DNA of 64,000 bases from Aegicerativicinus sediminis (GTDB lineage: Bacteria; Bacteroidota; Bacteroidia; Flavobacteriales; Flavobacteriaceae), in contig NZ_CP064295.1 in the NCBI RefSeq assembly GCF_015476115.1, positions 3,094,001-3,158,000 on the forward strand, read 5' to 3'. The notes below the pieces were generated by a model. It was not told where the DNA came from and ran no database searches. It saw only the letters and a list, made by a program, of their open reading frames with translations. The first letter of the stretch is position 1; every line of letters starts with the position of its first letter. Below, in pieces: positions 17,572 through 26,117 of this stretch. Both the position numbers and the translations under genes were made by a program.

Positions 17572-18267
17572 TTACATATTATTTAAGGCGTCCACCAATT
17601 GAGTTTTCTTGTTTCGGCTTAATGGAATTTCATAGGCACCAACTTCCACATTCTTACTATTAAATCTGTCGATTTTGTCTAAATTGACAATATAAGATTT
17701 ATGGATTCTTAAAAATTTGCCATCTGGTAATTCCTTTTCAAAGGCTTTCATAGTAGAAAGCACAACAAGACTGTTCTCTTCAGTAACGACCTTTACATAG
17801 TCACCAAGTGCTTCTATCCATTTGATGTCCTTGATGTAAACTTTACGTTTTTTTAGATTACTTTTGACAAAGATGTGTTCGCCATCAGTTTCATTGAAAT
17901 CTAATTTTAATTTGTGCTGCTCGATTGCCTTCTCGACCGCTTGATTGAAGCGCTCCCTGGTGATTGGTTTTTGCAGATAATCTGTAGCATCATAATTAAA
18001 AGCTTTGAATGCGTATTCTGTTTTACCGGTGACAAAAATAATCTGGGGCTTGTTATTTAAGACGTCCAATAATTCAAAACCGTTTAAAACGGGCATTTCA
18101 ATGTCTAAAAAGATGAGATCAACTTTGTGCGTATTGAGGCCATTTTTGGTTTCAAGGGCACTGCTGTATTCTGCGATTAGATTTAGGGAGCTATGATTTT
18201 CAATCAACTTAACAATGGACAGGCGCTGAATCGCAGAATCATCAACAACTACACAGTTTAAAGTCAT
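17572..18267 (-). CDS. LytTR-family response regulator (orphan)
   Basis: 231 residues. The receiver domain (1-118) has the acid pair Asp9-Asp10, the phosphoacceptor Asp55 in LIFLDIEMP, and VTGK followed by AFKAFNYDATDYLQKPI. The LytTR DNA-binding domain (about 130-231) has FVKSNLKKRKVYIKDIKWIE, LGDYVKVVT and FLRIHKSYIVNLDKI. Such regulators bind as dimers near promoters. No sensor kinase gene lies next to it, so the partner must be elsewhere. The upstream region (18268-18402) divides it from the ribosomal operon. Confidence 0.95.
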   Translation of the reverse strand: MTLNCVVVDDSAIQRLSIVKLIENHSSLNLIAEYSSALETKNGLNTHKVDLIFLDIEMPVLNGFELLDVLNNKPQIIFVTGKTEYAFKAFNYDATDYLQKPITRERFNQAVEKAIEQHKLKLDFNETDGEHIFVKSNLKKRKVYIKDIKWIEALGDYVKVVTEENSLVVLSTMKAFEKELPDGKFLRIHKSYIVNLDKIDRFNSKNVEVGAYEIPLSRNKKTQLVDALNNM

Positions 18268-18402
18268 AACATTTAATTATTTAGGTTAAGATATCGACAA
18301 TAGTACGAAATATTCGGTTAAAAACCAAAAAACATCGATAAAACGTATTATTTAACAAAATTTTAAGAAATTTTTAGTACAAAGAATTTATTATCAAAAA
18401 TG

Positions 18403-18433
18403 TTGCCAATAAGTAGATTAATAACTATTTTTG
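18403..18433 (+). promoter_or_regulatory. Promoter of the rpsF-rpsR-rplI operon
   Basis: The -33 element TTG at 18403-18405 and the -7 element TATTTTTG at 18426-18433 (consensus TAnnTTTG) are separated by 20 nt, the arrangement expected for the primary sigma factor of Bacteroidota. The rpsF start codon is 33 nt downstream of the -7 box. Confidence 0.8.
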
Positions 18434-18465
18434 CACCCGTTTTATCAATAAATATTAATTACAGT

Positions 18466-18804
18466 ATGAACAATTATGAAACTGTTTTCATCTTAAATCC
18501 CGTTTTATCTGATACTCAGATAAAGGAAACAGTTGAGAAATACGAAGAATTTCTTGTTTCGAGAGGGGCGAAGATGATAGCTAAGGAAGACTGGGGGCTT
18601 AAAAAATTGGCTTACCCAATCCAAAACAAAAAGAGTGGTTTTTATCACCTTTTTGAATTTCAAGCTGAAGGAGACGTTGTTGGTCCCCTTGAGTTAGAAT
18701 TTAGACGTGACGAACGCTTTATGCGTTATCTAACCGTTAAGTTAGACAAACATGCTATTGCATGGGCAGAGAAGAGACGAAACAGAAACAAACAAAAAGC
18801 GTAA
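18466..18804 (+). CDS. rpsF: 30S ribosomal protein S6
   Basis: 112 residues from the ATG at 18466 ([16 protein letters not shown]). A longer frame from 18400 would read through the promoter and is rejected. S6 pairs with S18 on the platform of the 30S subunit. The family pattern [40 protein letters not shown] and [19 protein letters not shown] is complete. First gene of the S6-S18-L9 operon, with rpsR starting 2 bp after its stop. S6:S18 may bind the leader and regulate the operon as known in other bacteria, but I see no obvious motif for it here. Confidence 0.98.
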   Translation: MNNYETVFILNPVLSDTQIKETVEKYEEFLVSRGAKMIAKEDWGLKKLAYPIQNKKSGFYHLFEFQAEGDVVGPLELEFRRDERFMRYLTVKLDKHAIAWAEKRRNRNKQKA

Positions 18805-18806
18805 TT

Positions 18807-19103
18807 ATGTCTTCAATTGAACAACAGGCAAAAGGAAAAAAAGACAGTGAGATTAGATATCTTACTCCTTTAAATATTGAGACTACGAAGAACAAAAAGT
18901 ATTGTAGGTTCAAAAAATCTGGAATCAAGTATGTTGATTATAAAGATGCTGATTTCTTATTAAGTTTTGTAAACGAACAAGGTAAATTGCTTCCACGTAG
19001 ATTAACTGGTACTTCTTTGAAATATCAAAGGAAAGTTGCTACTGCGGTTAAAAGAGCAAGACACTTGGCGTTAATGCCATATGTGGCAGATTTGTTAAAA
19101 TAA
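18807..19103 (+). CDS. rpsR: 30S ribosomal protein S18
   Basis: 98 residues starting [20 protein letters not shown] frame from 18762 extends into rpsF and is not used. The conserved core [19 protein letters not shown], the S18 signature [18 protein letters not shown] and the C-terminal [14 protein letters not shown] are present. It binds S6 and contacts the mRNA exit region of the 30S subunit. rplI follows 13 bp after. Confidence 0.98.
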   Translation: MSSIEQQAKGKKDSEIRYLTPLNIETTKNKKYCRFKKSGIKYVDYKDADFLLSFVNEQGKLLPRRLTGTSLKYQRKVATAVKRARHLALMPYVADLLK

Positions 19104-19116
19104 TTAAATCGTAACT

Positions 19117-19578
19117 ATGGAATTGATATTAAAGCAAGATGTGGACAACTTAGGATTTAAGGATGACATCGTTACTGTAAAGAACGGTTATGGTAGAAAT
19201 TATTTGATACCTCAAGGTTATGCTGTAATGGCTACTTCCTCAGCTAAGAAAATGTTAGAGGAAACGTTGAGACAACGTTCTTACAAAGAAAAGAGTATAA
19301 TTGATGATGCTAAAAAGACTGCAGAAGCAATTAACAATTTAGAACTTAAAATTGCTGCTAAAGCTGCAGAAGGTGCTACCGTTGGTGATAAATTGTTTGG
19401 TTCTGTTACTAGCATAGATTTGGCAGAAGCATTAAATAAAGAAGGCCATACTATTGATAAAAAATATATTTCTATCAATGGTGGTAACATTAAGAGATTA
19501 GGACAATACGAAGCTGTAATAAGATTGCATCGTGAAGTAACTGTAGATTTTACTTTCGAGGTTGTACCTGAAGCTTAG
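19117..19578 (+). CDS. rplI: 50S ribosomal protein L9
   Basis: 153 residues. L9 has two globular domains joined by a long helix and reaches from the base of the L1 stalk; it helps keep the reading frame. The N-terminal rRNA-binding pattern MELILKQDVDNLGFKDDIVT, VKNGYGRNYLIPQGYAV, the central helix (about 45-75) and the C-terminal domain (LFGSVTSIDLAEAL) are visible. Last gene of the operon, followed by a terminator at 19602-19631. Confidence 0.98.
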   Translation: MELILKQDVDNLGFKDDIVTVKNGYGRNYLIPQGYAVMATSSAKKMLEETLRQRSYKEKSIIDDAKKTAEAINNLELKIAAKAAEGATVGDKLFGSVTSIDLAEALNKEGHTIDKKYISINGGNIKRLGQYEAVIRLHREVTVDFTFEVVPEA

Positions 19579-19601
19579 TAAATTATAGTAGGTTAATAAT
19601 T

Positions 19602-19631
19602 GTGAGAAGGGCTTTTAGCCCTTCTTTTTTT
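19602..19631 (+). terminator. Rho-independent terminator of the ribosomal operon
   Basis: AGAAGGGC pairs with GCCCTTCT across a loop of about five bases, followed by a run of T. It lies about 25 bp after the rplI stop. Confidence 0.85.
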
Positions 19632-19673
19632 GTTTTAACTTGAGGTACTAATAATCTTAACTCAATTAATTAA

Positions 19674-22600
19674 ATGAAAAAACTATTACCTTTTATTTTT
19701 TTGCTTTTTGGCTTTATTGTTTATGGCCAGGTAACTACATCTAATATCAATGGTGTGGTATTAGACGAGAATGGTGAACCGCTGCCGGGTGTTAATGTGG
19801 TGGCTGTTCATACTCCAACCAGCACTTCCACTGGGGCTGCAACCAATATAGATGGACGCTATAACCTAATAAACCTTCGTGTTGGTGGTCCATATACCGT
19901 AACATTTTCTTATGTGGGTTATAAGTCGGAAACCTTGGAAAACATTTTCTTAACACTTGGTGTTACTGAAAATATTAATATGAATATGGTTCCTGAAAAC
20001 GAAGCCTTAGAAACTGTTGTGATTACTGGTGGAGGATCCGGGACTTTTGGTAATGATAGAACAGGTGCTGAGACAAGTGTTGGTAGGAGAGAACTTACGA
20101 CTTTGCCAACGATTAGTCGTTCCGCTTCAGATTTTACTAGGTTGGAGCCTACAGCAAGTAATGGATCTTTTGCAGGTAGAAATGACCAATTCAATAACTT
20201 TTCTTTGGATGGGGCTATTTTTAATAATCCCTTTGGTTTAGATGCTGCAACTCCTGGCGGACAAACAGATGCCCAACCAATATCATTGGATGCCATTGAC
20301 CAGATTGTGGTTTCTACGGCGCCCTATGATGTTACACAATCTGGTTTTACAGGCGCTTCAGTGAATGCAGTTACTAAGAGCGGAACTAACGAATTCCATG
20401 GAACAGTATATGGATTTTTTAGAAATGAAGATTTAACAGGAGGAAAAATTAAGGGAGAAAACGTTGTAAAACCAAAATTAAATCAAAGTCAATACGGATT
20501 TAGTGTCGGTGGACCAATTATAAAAAACAAACTGTTCTTTTTTGCCAATTTTGAACGTGATGAGCGAGATGATTTGGGTACTAATGGTTGGGTGCCTAAT
20601 TCTGGGTCTGGAGCAATTAATGAATCTAGGGTTACAGAGGCTGACCTAATAACCGTTCAAAACGCACTTAGTAATTTAAGTAATGATTATAAGCCCGGCC
20701 GCTACAAGGGATTTACTTATGCAGCAGAATCTACCAAGGGTATTGTGAAATTAGATTGGAATGTCAATGATAATAATAGAATTGCATTCATTTATAATTT
20801 CTTAAATGCATCGAAAGAAAAACCTGCTCATCCAACTGCCTTAGGATTTAGAGGACCAAGTGCTACAACCTTGCAGTTTGAAAATACGGGTTATGAGATT
20901 AACAATAACATTCAGTCCTTACAAGTTGAGTGGAACTCGACCTTGTCTGAGACAATGGCCAATAAATTACAGATCGGCTATACCCATTTTGATGATTTTA
21001 GAAATCCTTTGTCGACACCGGCTCCAACAGTTACTATAACCAAGGATGGTTCAAACTACATAATTGCTGGTCACGAACCCTTTTCAATACACAACAAATT
21101 AGACCAAAAGGTTATTCAAATTACCGATAATTTCAATTTTTATTTTGGTGATCACACATTTACCGTTGGGGGAGCTTTTGAAAAATTTGAATTTGATAAT
21201 TCATTTAATCTAGGTGTTTATGGTGCTCAAGGAGTATTTTTTCCTACCACAACAATGGAGGATTTTCAATCCCTTGTGAGCAGTGGAGATTTACAAACAT
21301 TATTTGATGATGCCTTAGCGGCCCATGCTTCTTTAAGCGCAAATGGTGAAGGTGTTGCGGGAGGTTGGGCATTAGCGGAAACTAATGTCGGCCAATTGTC
21401 ATTTTATGCTCAAGATGCTTGGAATATTACAGATAAATTCAAATTAACTTATGGGCTAAGAATCGATAAGCCATTGTTTTTTGATACTTCAGACAAGGCC
21501 CAGGAAGTTATAGATCGTGCTTGTTGTTACGCACCAGATATACCATATGTTAATCCAAATAATGGGGAGACGGTTTTATTAGATAATACTAAGATGCCAA
21601 GTAAGAAATGGCTCTTATCTCCTCGAGTTGGATTTAATTATGATATTAAAGGAGACAAAACTTTACAGTTAAGAGGAGGTTCTGGTTTATTTACAGGTCG
21701 TTTTCCGTTTGTATGGTTAGGAAACCAAGTTGCTAACCCAGAAGTTTTCTTTTACCAGGCGGTCGACCCTGATTACAAGTTTCCTCAAGTATGGCGGACA
21801 AATATTGGTATTGATAACCGATTTGAAAATAATTTGGTTCTTACTGCGGATGTTTCGTATACCAAGGATATTAATGGACCTCATGTTCAAAACTGGGGTT
21901 TGTTGAACCCATCTGGTACTTTACAGGGAGTTGATAATAGACGGATTTACACTGCAAATGATTTGATCAATAATGCATATGTCTTTTCAAATTCTGATAA
22001 AGGAAGGATTTGGAATGCATCTGTAAAGGCCCAACGGACTTTCGATAATGGTCTTTATACGTTGCTTGGATATAACTATTTAAATTCCAAAGATGTCAAC
22101 TCTATTGAGGCAGAAATTACTGGTGATGCATTTGCTTTTAACCCTGCCTTGGGAAATGTTAATAATGACGTTTTAGCCTATTCAAAATATGGTGATACAC
22201 ATCGTGTATTTGGGGTTGCAAGTAAAAAGTGGACTTATGGTGATGACAAATGGGCCACTACCATAACAACCTTCTTCGAATATGCAAAAGGAGGTCGTTT
22301 CAATTATACTTATGGAGGGGATATAAACGGTGATGGATCTGCATTAAATGATTTAATTTATATACCAACTGATAGTGAAATTGATCAAATGCAATTCACG
22401 GGCTCTGGCCAGGCACAAGCATTTAAGGATTACATCTCACAAGATGATTATTTAAGTGATAGGAGAGGTGAATATGCTGAGCGTTATGGTGCACTAGCTC
22501 CTTGGAGGAGTAGATGGGACCTAAAAATTCTTCAAGACTATAATATTCAAATCAATGAGACTAAAACAAATACTATTCAATTGAGTATCGATGTTCTGAA

Positions 22601-22796
22601 TCTCGGTAATTTAATAAGTTCAGATTGGGGAGTGATTCAGCAACCAACCAATATTCAACCGATTGGAGTAACAGTCGATCCGGATACTCGTGTTCCTACC
22701 TATACTTTTAACCCAAATTTAGAGGACACTTTTACATATGATTCTAGTTTGGCATCAAGGTGGCAAGCTCAGATCGGATTGCGATACATATTCTAA
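19674..22796 (+). CDS. TonB-dependent outer-membrane receptor with carboxypeptidase-regulatory-like N-terminus
   Basis: 1040 residues. Residues 1-18 are a signal peptide. Residues 23-110 form a carboxypeptidase-regulatory-like domain (SNINGVVLDENGEPLPGVNV, TNIDGRYNLINLRVG, FSYVGYKSE). The plug region follows (about 115-235; ISLDAIDQIVVSTAPYDVTQ and GASVNAVTKSGTNEFHG), then a long barrel of aromatic beta strands ending in WQAQIGLRYIF with a terminal Phe, typical of Omp insertion. The pattern is Oar-like rather than SusC, and no SusD partner lies next to it. The substrate is unknown. It has its own terminator at 22821-22850. Confidence 0.93.
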   Translation: MKKLLPFIFLLFGFIVYGQVTTSNINGVVLDENGEPLPGVNVVAVHTPTSTSTGAATNIDGRYNLINLRVGGPYTVTFSYVGYKSETLENIFLTLGVTENINMNMVPENEALETVVITGGGSGTFGNDRTGAETSVGRRELTTLPTISRSASDFTRLEPTASNGSFAGRNDQFNNFSLDGAIFNNPFGLDAATPGGQTDAQPISLDAIDQIVVSTAPYDVTQSGFTGASVNAVTKSGTNEFHGTVYGFFRNEDLTGGKIKGENVVKPKLNQSQYGFSVGGPIIKNKLFFFANFERDERDDLGTNGWVPNSGSGAINESRVTEADLITVQNALSNLSNDYKPGRYKGFTYAAESTKGIVKLDWNVNDNNRIAFIYNFLNASKEKPAHPTALGFRGPSATTLQFENTGYEINNNIQSLQVEWNSTLSETMANKLQIGYTHFDDFRNPLSTPAPTVTITKDGSNYIIAGHEPFSIHNKLDQKVIQITDNFNFYFGDHTFTVGGAFEKFEFDNSFNLGVYGAQGVFFPTTTMEDFQSLVSSGDLQTLFDDALAAHASLSANGEGVAGGWALAETNVGQLSFYAQDAWNITDKFKLTYGLRIDKPLFFDTSDKAQEVIDRACCYAPDIPYVNPNNGETVLLDNTKMPSKKWLLSPRVGFNYDIKGDKTLQLRGGSGLFTGRFPFVWLGNQVANPEVFFYQAVDPDYKFPQVWRTNIGIDNRFENNLVLTADVSYTKDINGPHVQNWGLLNPSGTLQGVDNRRIYTANDLINNAYVFSNSDKGRIWNASVKAQRTFDNGLYTLLGYNYLNSKDVNSIEAEITGDAFAFNPALGNVNNDVLAYSKYGDTHRVFGVASKKWTYGDDKWATTITTFFEYAKGGRFNYTYGGDINGDGSALNDLIYIPTDSEIDQMQFTGSGQAQAFKDYISQDDYLSDRRGEYAERYGALAPWRSRWDLKILQDYNIQINETKTNTIQLSIDVLNLGNLISSDWGVIQQPTNIQPIGVTVDPDTRVPTYTFNPNLEDTFTYDSSLASRWQAQIGLRYIF

Positions 22797-22812
22797 AACC
22801 AAATACATTTTT

Positions 22813-22820
22813 TAATTTTG
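22813..22820 (+). promoter_or_regulatory. Candidate -7 box just before a terminator hairpin
   Basis: TAATTTTG matches TAnnTTTG. No TTG is seen at the ideal -33 distance. The box sits immediately before the hairpin at 22821-22850 and 31 nt from the ATG at 22851, so a transcript starting about 7 nt after the box would contain only the 3' arm of the hairpin. Confidence 0.45.
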
Positions 22821-22850
22821 AGCCCTGTTATTAGAAACAGGGCTTTTTTT
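22821..22850 (+). terminator. Terminator of the TonB receptor gene, abutting the next start codon
   Basis: Nine-base stem: AGCCCTGTT (22821-22829) pairs with AACAGGGCT (22836-22844), with a six-base loop and a seven-T run that ends exactly at the ATG at 22851. Confidence 0.85.
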
Positions 22851-23324
22851 ATGAAATATTCCAGACTGACAAAAGAACAATTTGAAGAATTGCACAAAGA
22901 GTTTATTAATTTTTTGGCTACCCAATCCATTACTAAGGAAGAATGGGATAATCTAAAAGTAAATAAGCCTGAATTGGCAGAACAAGAATTGGATATTTTT
23001 AGCGATTTAATATGGGAGGGAGTATTAAACAAAGTGGGCTACGTTGAACACTTTTCAGAGGAAATGATGTACCTCTTTAAATTTGAAGAAGATGTCATGA
23101 AATTAATCGCCGTTAAAGTCGAAAATCCTGATGTAAATCTTTCAACCTCTGAAGGATTTCAATGGTTAAGGGAAAATTTAATGTCAGAAGAGGTGGAAAT
23201 GTTCAATTCAAAAAAAGATTATTCGGAGGATCCTAATTATGACAAATTTAAATTAATTGAACAGGGAGGTAATATCACCAAAGGTGAACTGTTCGATTAT
23301 TTTGAGAAATTGATTGCAAATTAA
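22851..23324 (+). CDS. DUF6495-like cytoplasmic protein
   Basis: 157 residues from the ATG at 22851. An earlier ATG at 22818 is in frame but would be read through the terminator hairpin. The product is acidic and helical (MKYSRLTKEQFEELHKEFIN, FLATQSITKEEWDNL, KPELAEQELDIFSDLIWEG) and matches my memory of the flavobacterial family DUF6495; the number should be checked. No signal peptide or membrane segment, and function unknown. It is convergent with the ABC permease, 4 bp away. Confidence 0.8.
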   Translation: MKYSRLTKEQFEELHKEFINFLATQSITKEEWDNLKVNKPELAEQELDIFSDLIWEGVLNKVGYVEHFSEEMMYLFKFEEDVMKLIAVKVENPDVNLSTSEGFQWLRENLMSEEVEMFNSKKDYSEDPNYDKFKLIEQGGNITKGELFDYFEKLIAN

Positions 23325-23328
23325 GTGT

Positions 23329-24576
23329 TTATTCGTAGCGCAACGATTCTATAGGATCTAATTTTGAAGCCTTTGCAGCAGGATAAGAACCGGAAATAAT
23401 TGCAACTACGAAGGTTATAATCGAGGCCGAAATCATAGCAAACCAAGGAATCGTAAATTCAAGGTTTAGAGCGGAAGCAAATATTAAACCTATCAAAATT
23501 CCTAATACAATACCAGCAATTCCCCCCATCTGCCCAATAATAACGGTTTCAATTATAAACTGATTTGCGATTGTTCTAGGTTTTGCACCTAATGCCTTTC
23601 TTACCCCAATTTCTCTTGTTCTTTCTGAAACTGAAACGAGCATGATATTCATCAGAGCTATCGTTGACCCGAAAATGGTTATAATGCTAATAATCCAAGC
23701 GGCATAATACAAATATTGGGAGATTGAACTGATTCTATTAATTAAATCGTCGCTTCGACTTATTGAAAAATTATCTTCTTCTAGAGGTGTCAGTCCACGT
23801 ATATTTCTAAAAACTAATTTTGCATCATCGACTGCATTATCTATGATTTCTGGATTATCCGCTTTTATGGTTATGCCATAATTGACATTTGGCAATGGAT
23901 ATAAAGTTCGGGCTTGCTGAATGGGAATATATAAATTGTTGTCATCGTTTGAACCGAAATCACCACTATTAGACTTTTTTAAAACTCCTATAATCTTAAA
24001 CTTTGCGCCTCTAACACTAATTATTTTGTTTATTGGATTAACATTTTTTAGTAGGCCATTTTTTAGATCTTGTCCAATAACGCAGACATTTGAATTGTTG
24101 CTAATGTCGAAATAATTAAATTCCCTTCCTTCTTCAATTTCATACCCTCGGTTGTTGAAGGAATTTTCAGTTATACCCAAGACCAAAATTTCTGGATCGG
24201 TTTTCTGATTTTCAAATTTTACCTCTGCACTTGCAGTTGCGGTAAACGAAATTGAAACTTGAGTAAGAGGAAAATTATAATTTTCAATAAATTCTTTTGC
24301 TTGGCGATAGTCAATCACAGGATTTATTTTTTGCCTTTCACCCCTTCCAAAAGCCCTAAACGTATTTTGTTGCCGTTGAATTCCGAAAGTGTTTGATCCC
24401 ATTGAAGAAAAGTTGCTTGCAATAGTGTTTTCAAGGGCTTTTACTGAACTTAAAATACCGACAAGTGCCATTATACCAATTCCAATTATTAAAACTGTTA
24501 GAACGGTTCTAAGGATTTGGGTAGAAATAGATTGCAATGCAATCCGAATATTTTCCCTAACCAACGGAAACTTCAT
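23329..24576 (-). CDS. ABC transporter permease, MacB/FtsX type
   Basis: 415 residues. One N-terminal membrane segment (residues 21-43) is followed by a periplasmic MacB-type core domain (about 45-270) and three C-terminal membrane segments of the FtsX domain. The coupling region VSERTREIGVRKALGAKPRTI and the C-terminal GSYPAAKASKLDPIESLRYE are diagnostic. These permeases use ATP hydrolysis in the cytoplasm to move a periplasmic domain, typically for efflux or lipoprotein release. No ATPase gene is adjacent in this window, which is unusual for the family. It is divergent from hisS. Confidence 0.93.
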   Translation of the reverse strand: MKFPLVRENIRIALQSISTQILRTVLTVLIIGIGIMALVGILSSVKALENTIASNFSSMGSNTFGIQRQQNTFRAFGRGERQKINPVIDYRQAKEFIENYNFPLTQVSISFTATASAEVKFENQKTDPEILVLGITENSFNNRGYEIEEGREFNYFDISNNSNVCVIGQDLKNGLLKNVNPINKIISVRGAKFKIIGVLKKSNSGDFGSNDDNNLYIPIQQARTLYPLPNVNYGITIKADNPEIIDNAVDDAKLVFRNIRGLTPLEEDNFSISRSDDLINRISSISQYLYYAAWIISIITIFGSTIALMNIMLVSVSERTREIGVRKALGAKPRTIANQFIIETVIIGQMGGIAGIVLGILIGLIFASALNLEFTIPWFAMISASIITFVVAIISGSYPAAKASKLDPIESLRYE

Positions 24577-24665
24577 GAAATGTGCATGTTTTTCTATTAG
24601 ACACCAAAAGTAGTTTAAAGTTACTATAAAACTAGTCTATCTTTATCCTCCTCTAAAATTTCCCG

Positions 24666-24673
24666 TATTTTTG
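24666..24673 (+). promoter_or_regulatory. Candidate promoter -7 box for hisS
   Basis: TATTTTTG matches TAnnTTTG and lies 19 nt before the ATG at 24693. A CTTTA sequence sits at the -33 position with a 20-nt spacer, one base off the TTTG form. Confidence 0.5.
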
Positions 24674-24692
24674 CAGCGAAAATTGAATTAAG

Positions 24693-26063
24693 ATGGCAGC
24701 TAAACCTTCCGTTCCAAAGGGTACCAGAGATTTTGGACCTATTGAAGTGTCTAAAAGAAATTATATCATTGAAACAATAAAATCGAATTTCAAAAAATAT
24801 GGTTTTCAACCAATTGAAACACCAAGTTTTGAAAATTATGAAACCCTAATGGGGAAATATGGTGAGGAAGGGGATCGTTTAATTTTCAAAATATTGAATT
24901 CAGGAGATTATTTATCAAAAGTCCCAGAAGATCAATATGTCAAACGAGACAGTAATCAACTTATACCTTTTATCTCTGAAAAAGCGTTGCGCTATGATCT
25001 CACGGTTCCATTCGCTCGCTATGTTGTTCAGCATCAAAATGAAATCGATTTTCCATTCAAACGTTATCAAATTCAACCTGTTTGGCGTGCTGACCGCCCA
25101 CAAAAAGGACGATTTAGAGAGTTTTTTCAGTGTGATGCGGATGTGGTTGGTTCCAATTCCTTATGGCAGGAGGTTGAATTTATTCAATTGTATGACGACG
25201 TATTTTCATCATTAGGTCTTGAAGGTTGTACGATAAAAATAAATAATCGAAAAATTCTATCGGGAATAGCCGAGATAATGGGGGCTCAGGACAAATTGAT
25301 TGATTTTACAGTTGCCTTGGATAAGTTGGATAAAATAGGTAAAGAAAAGGTGGAAGCCGAAATGCTTTCCAAGGGTATCGGTTCTCAAAGCATTGAAAAA
25401 TTGACTCCACTCTTTAACTTATCTGGTGATTTTTCAGACAAGTTAGATCAACTAAGAAAACTTTTGTCAATTTCAGAGATTGGAATTCAAGGGGTTAATG
25501 AATTAGCCTTTATTGATGGTGCTTTTGAAAAGTTAAATCTCAAGTCTTCCAAATTAGTGTTGGATGTGACTTTGGCAAGAGGACTTAATTATTATACAGG
25601 TGCCATTTTCGAAGTCTCCGCCCCAGAAGGAGTTCAGCTTGGATCTATAGGCGGTGGTGGTCGTTATGATGATTTAACAGGTATATTTGGTTTAAAAGAT
25701 CTAAGTGGTATAGGCATAAGTTTCGGGTTGGATCGAATTTATTTAGCCATAGAACAACTTGACATATTTCCCATTACCGTCACTGAAACTACCAAAGTAC
25801 TTTTTGTAAATTTCGGTCAAAAGGAAGCTATGAAAGCCATGCAGGCAATTTCACTCATGCGTTCTAATGGAATTTCATCGGAGTTATTTCCGGATGATAA
25901 AAAACCAAACAAGCAATTGGCTTATGCCGATAAAAGGAATATTCCTTATGTAATTTTATTGGGAGATGAGGAATTGAAAGCAGGTAAGTATACCCTTAAA
26001 ATTATGAAAACGGGTGAACAACAAACTCTTACAATCGAAGAACTCATAAAAGTTTTAAAATAA
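24693..26063 (+). CDS. hisS: Histidyl-tRNA synthetase
   Basis: 456 residues. Class II synthetase that charges tRNA-His. Motif 1 is PKGTRDFGPIEVSKRNYI, motif 2 has QIQPVWRADRPQKGRFREFF, and the histidine-specific motif LARGLNYYTGAIFEV and motif 3 region GIGISFGLDRIYL are present. The C-terminal anticodon-binding domain (about 360-456) ends with AYADKRNIPYVILLGDEEL. The start is about 19 nt after a -7 box, so the mRNA leader would be very short. A terminator follows directly. Confidence 0.98.
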   Translation: MAAKPSVPKGTRDFGPIEVSKRNYIIETIKSNFKKYGFQPIETPSFENYETLMGKYGEEGDRLIFKILNSGDYLSKVPEDQYVKRDSNQLIPFISEKALRYDLTVPFARYVVQHQNEIDFPFKRYQIQPVWRADRPQKGRFREFFQCDADVVGSNSLWQEVEFIQLYDDVFSSLGLEGCTIKINNRKILSGIAEIMGAQDKLIDFTVALDKLDKIGKEKVEAEMLSKGIGSQSIEKLTPLFNLSGDFSDKLDQLRKLLSISEIGIQGVNELAFIDGAFEKLNLKSSKLVLDVTLARGLNYYTGAIFEVSAPEGVQLGSIGGGGRYDDLTGIFGLKDLSGIGISFGLDRIYLAIEQLDIFPITVTETTKVLFVNFGQKEAMKAMQAISLMRSNGISSELFPDDKKPNKQLAYADKRNIPYVILLGDEELKAGKYTLKIMKTGEQQTLTIEELIKVLK

Positions 26064-26089
26064 AAAATCCCGGCTTTAGGCCGGGATTT
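26064..26089. terminator. Hairpin terminator between hisS and the convergent T9SS protein gene
   Basis: AAATCCCGGC (26065-26074) pairs with GCCGGGATTT (26080-26089) across a five-base loop. A-runs and T-runs on either side allow use from both directions. Confidence 0.85.
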
Positions 26090-26117
26090 AATGTAGGTTA
26101 AGAATAAGATTTGGGGT

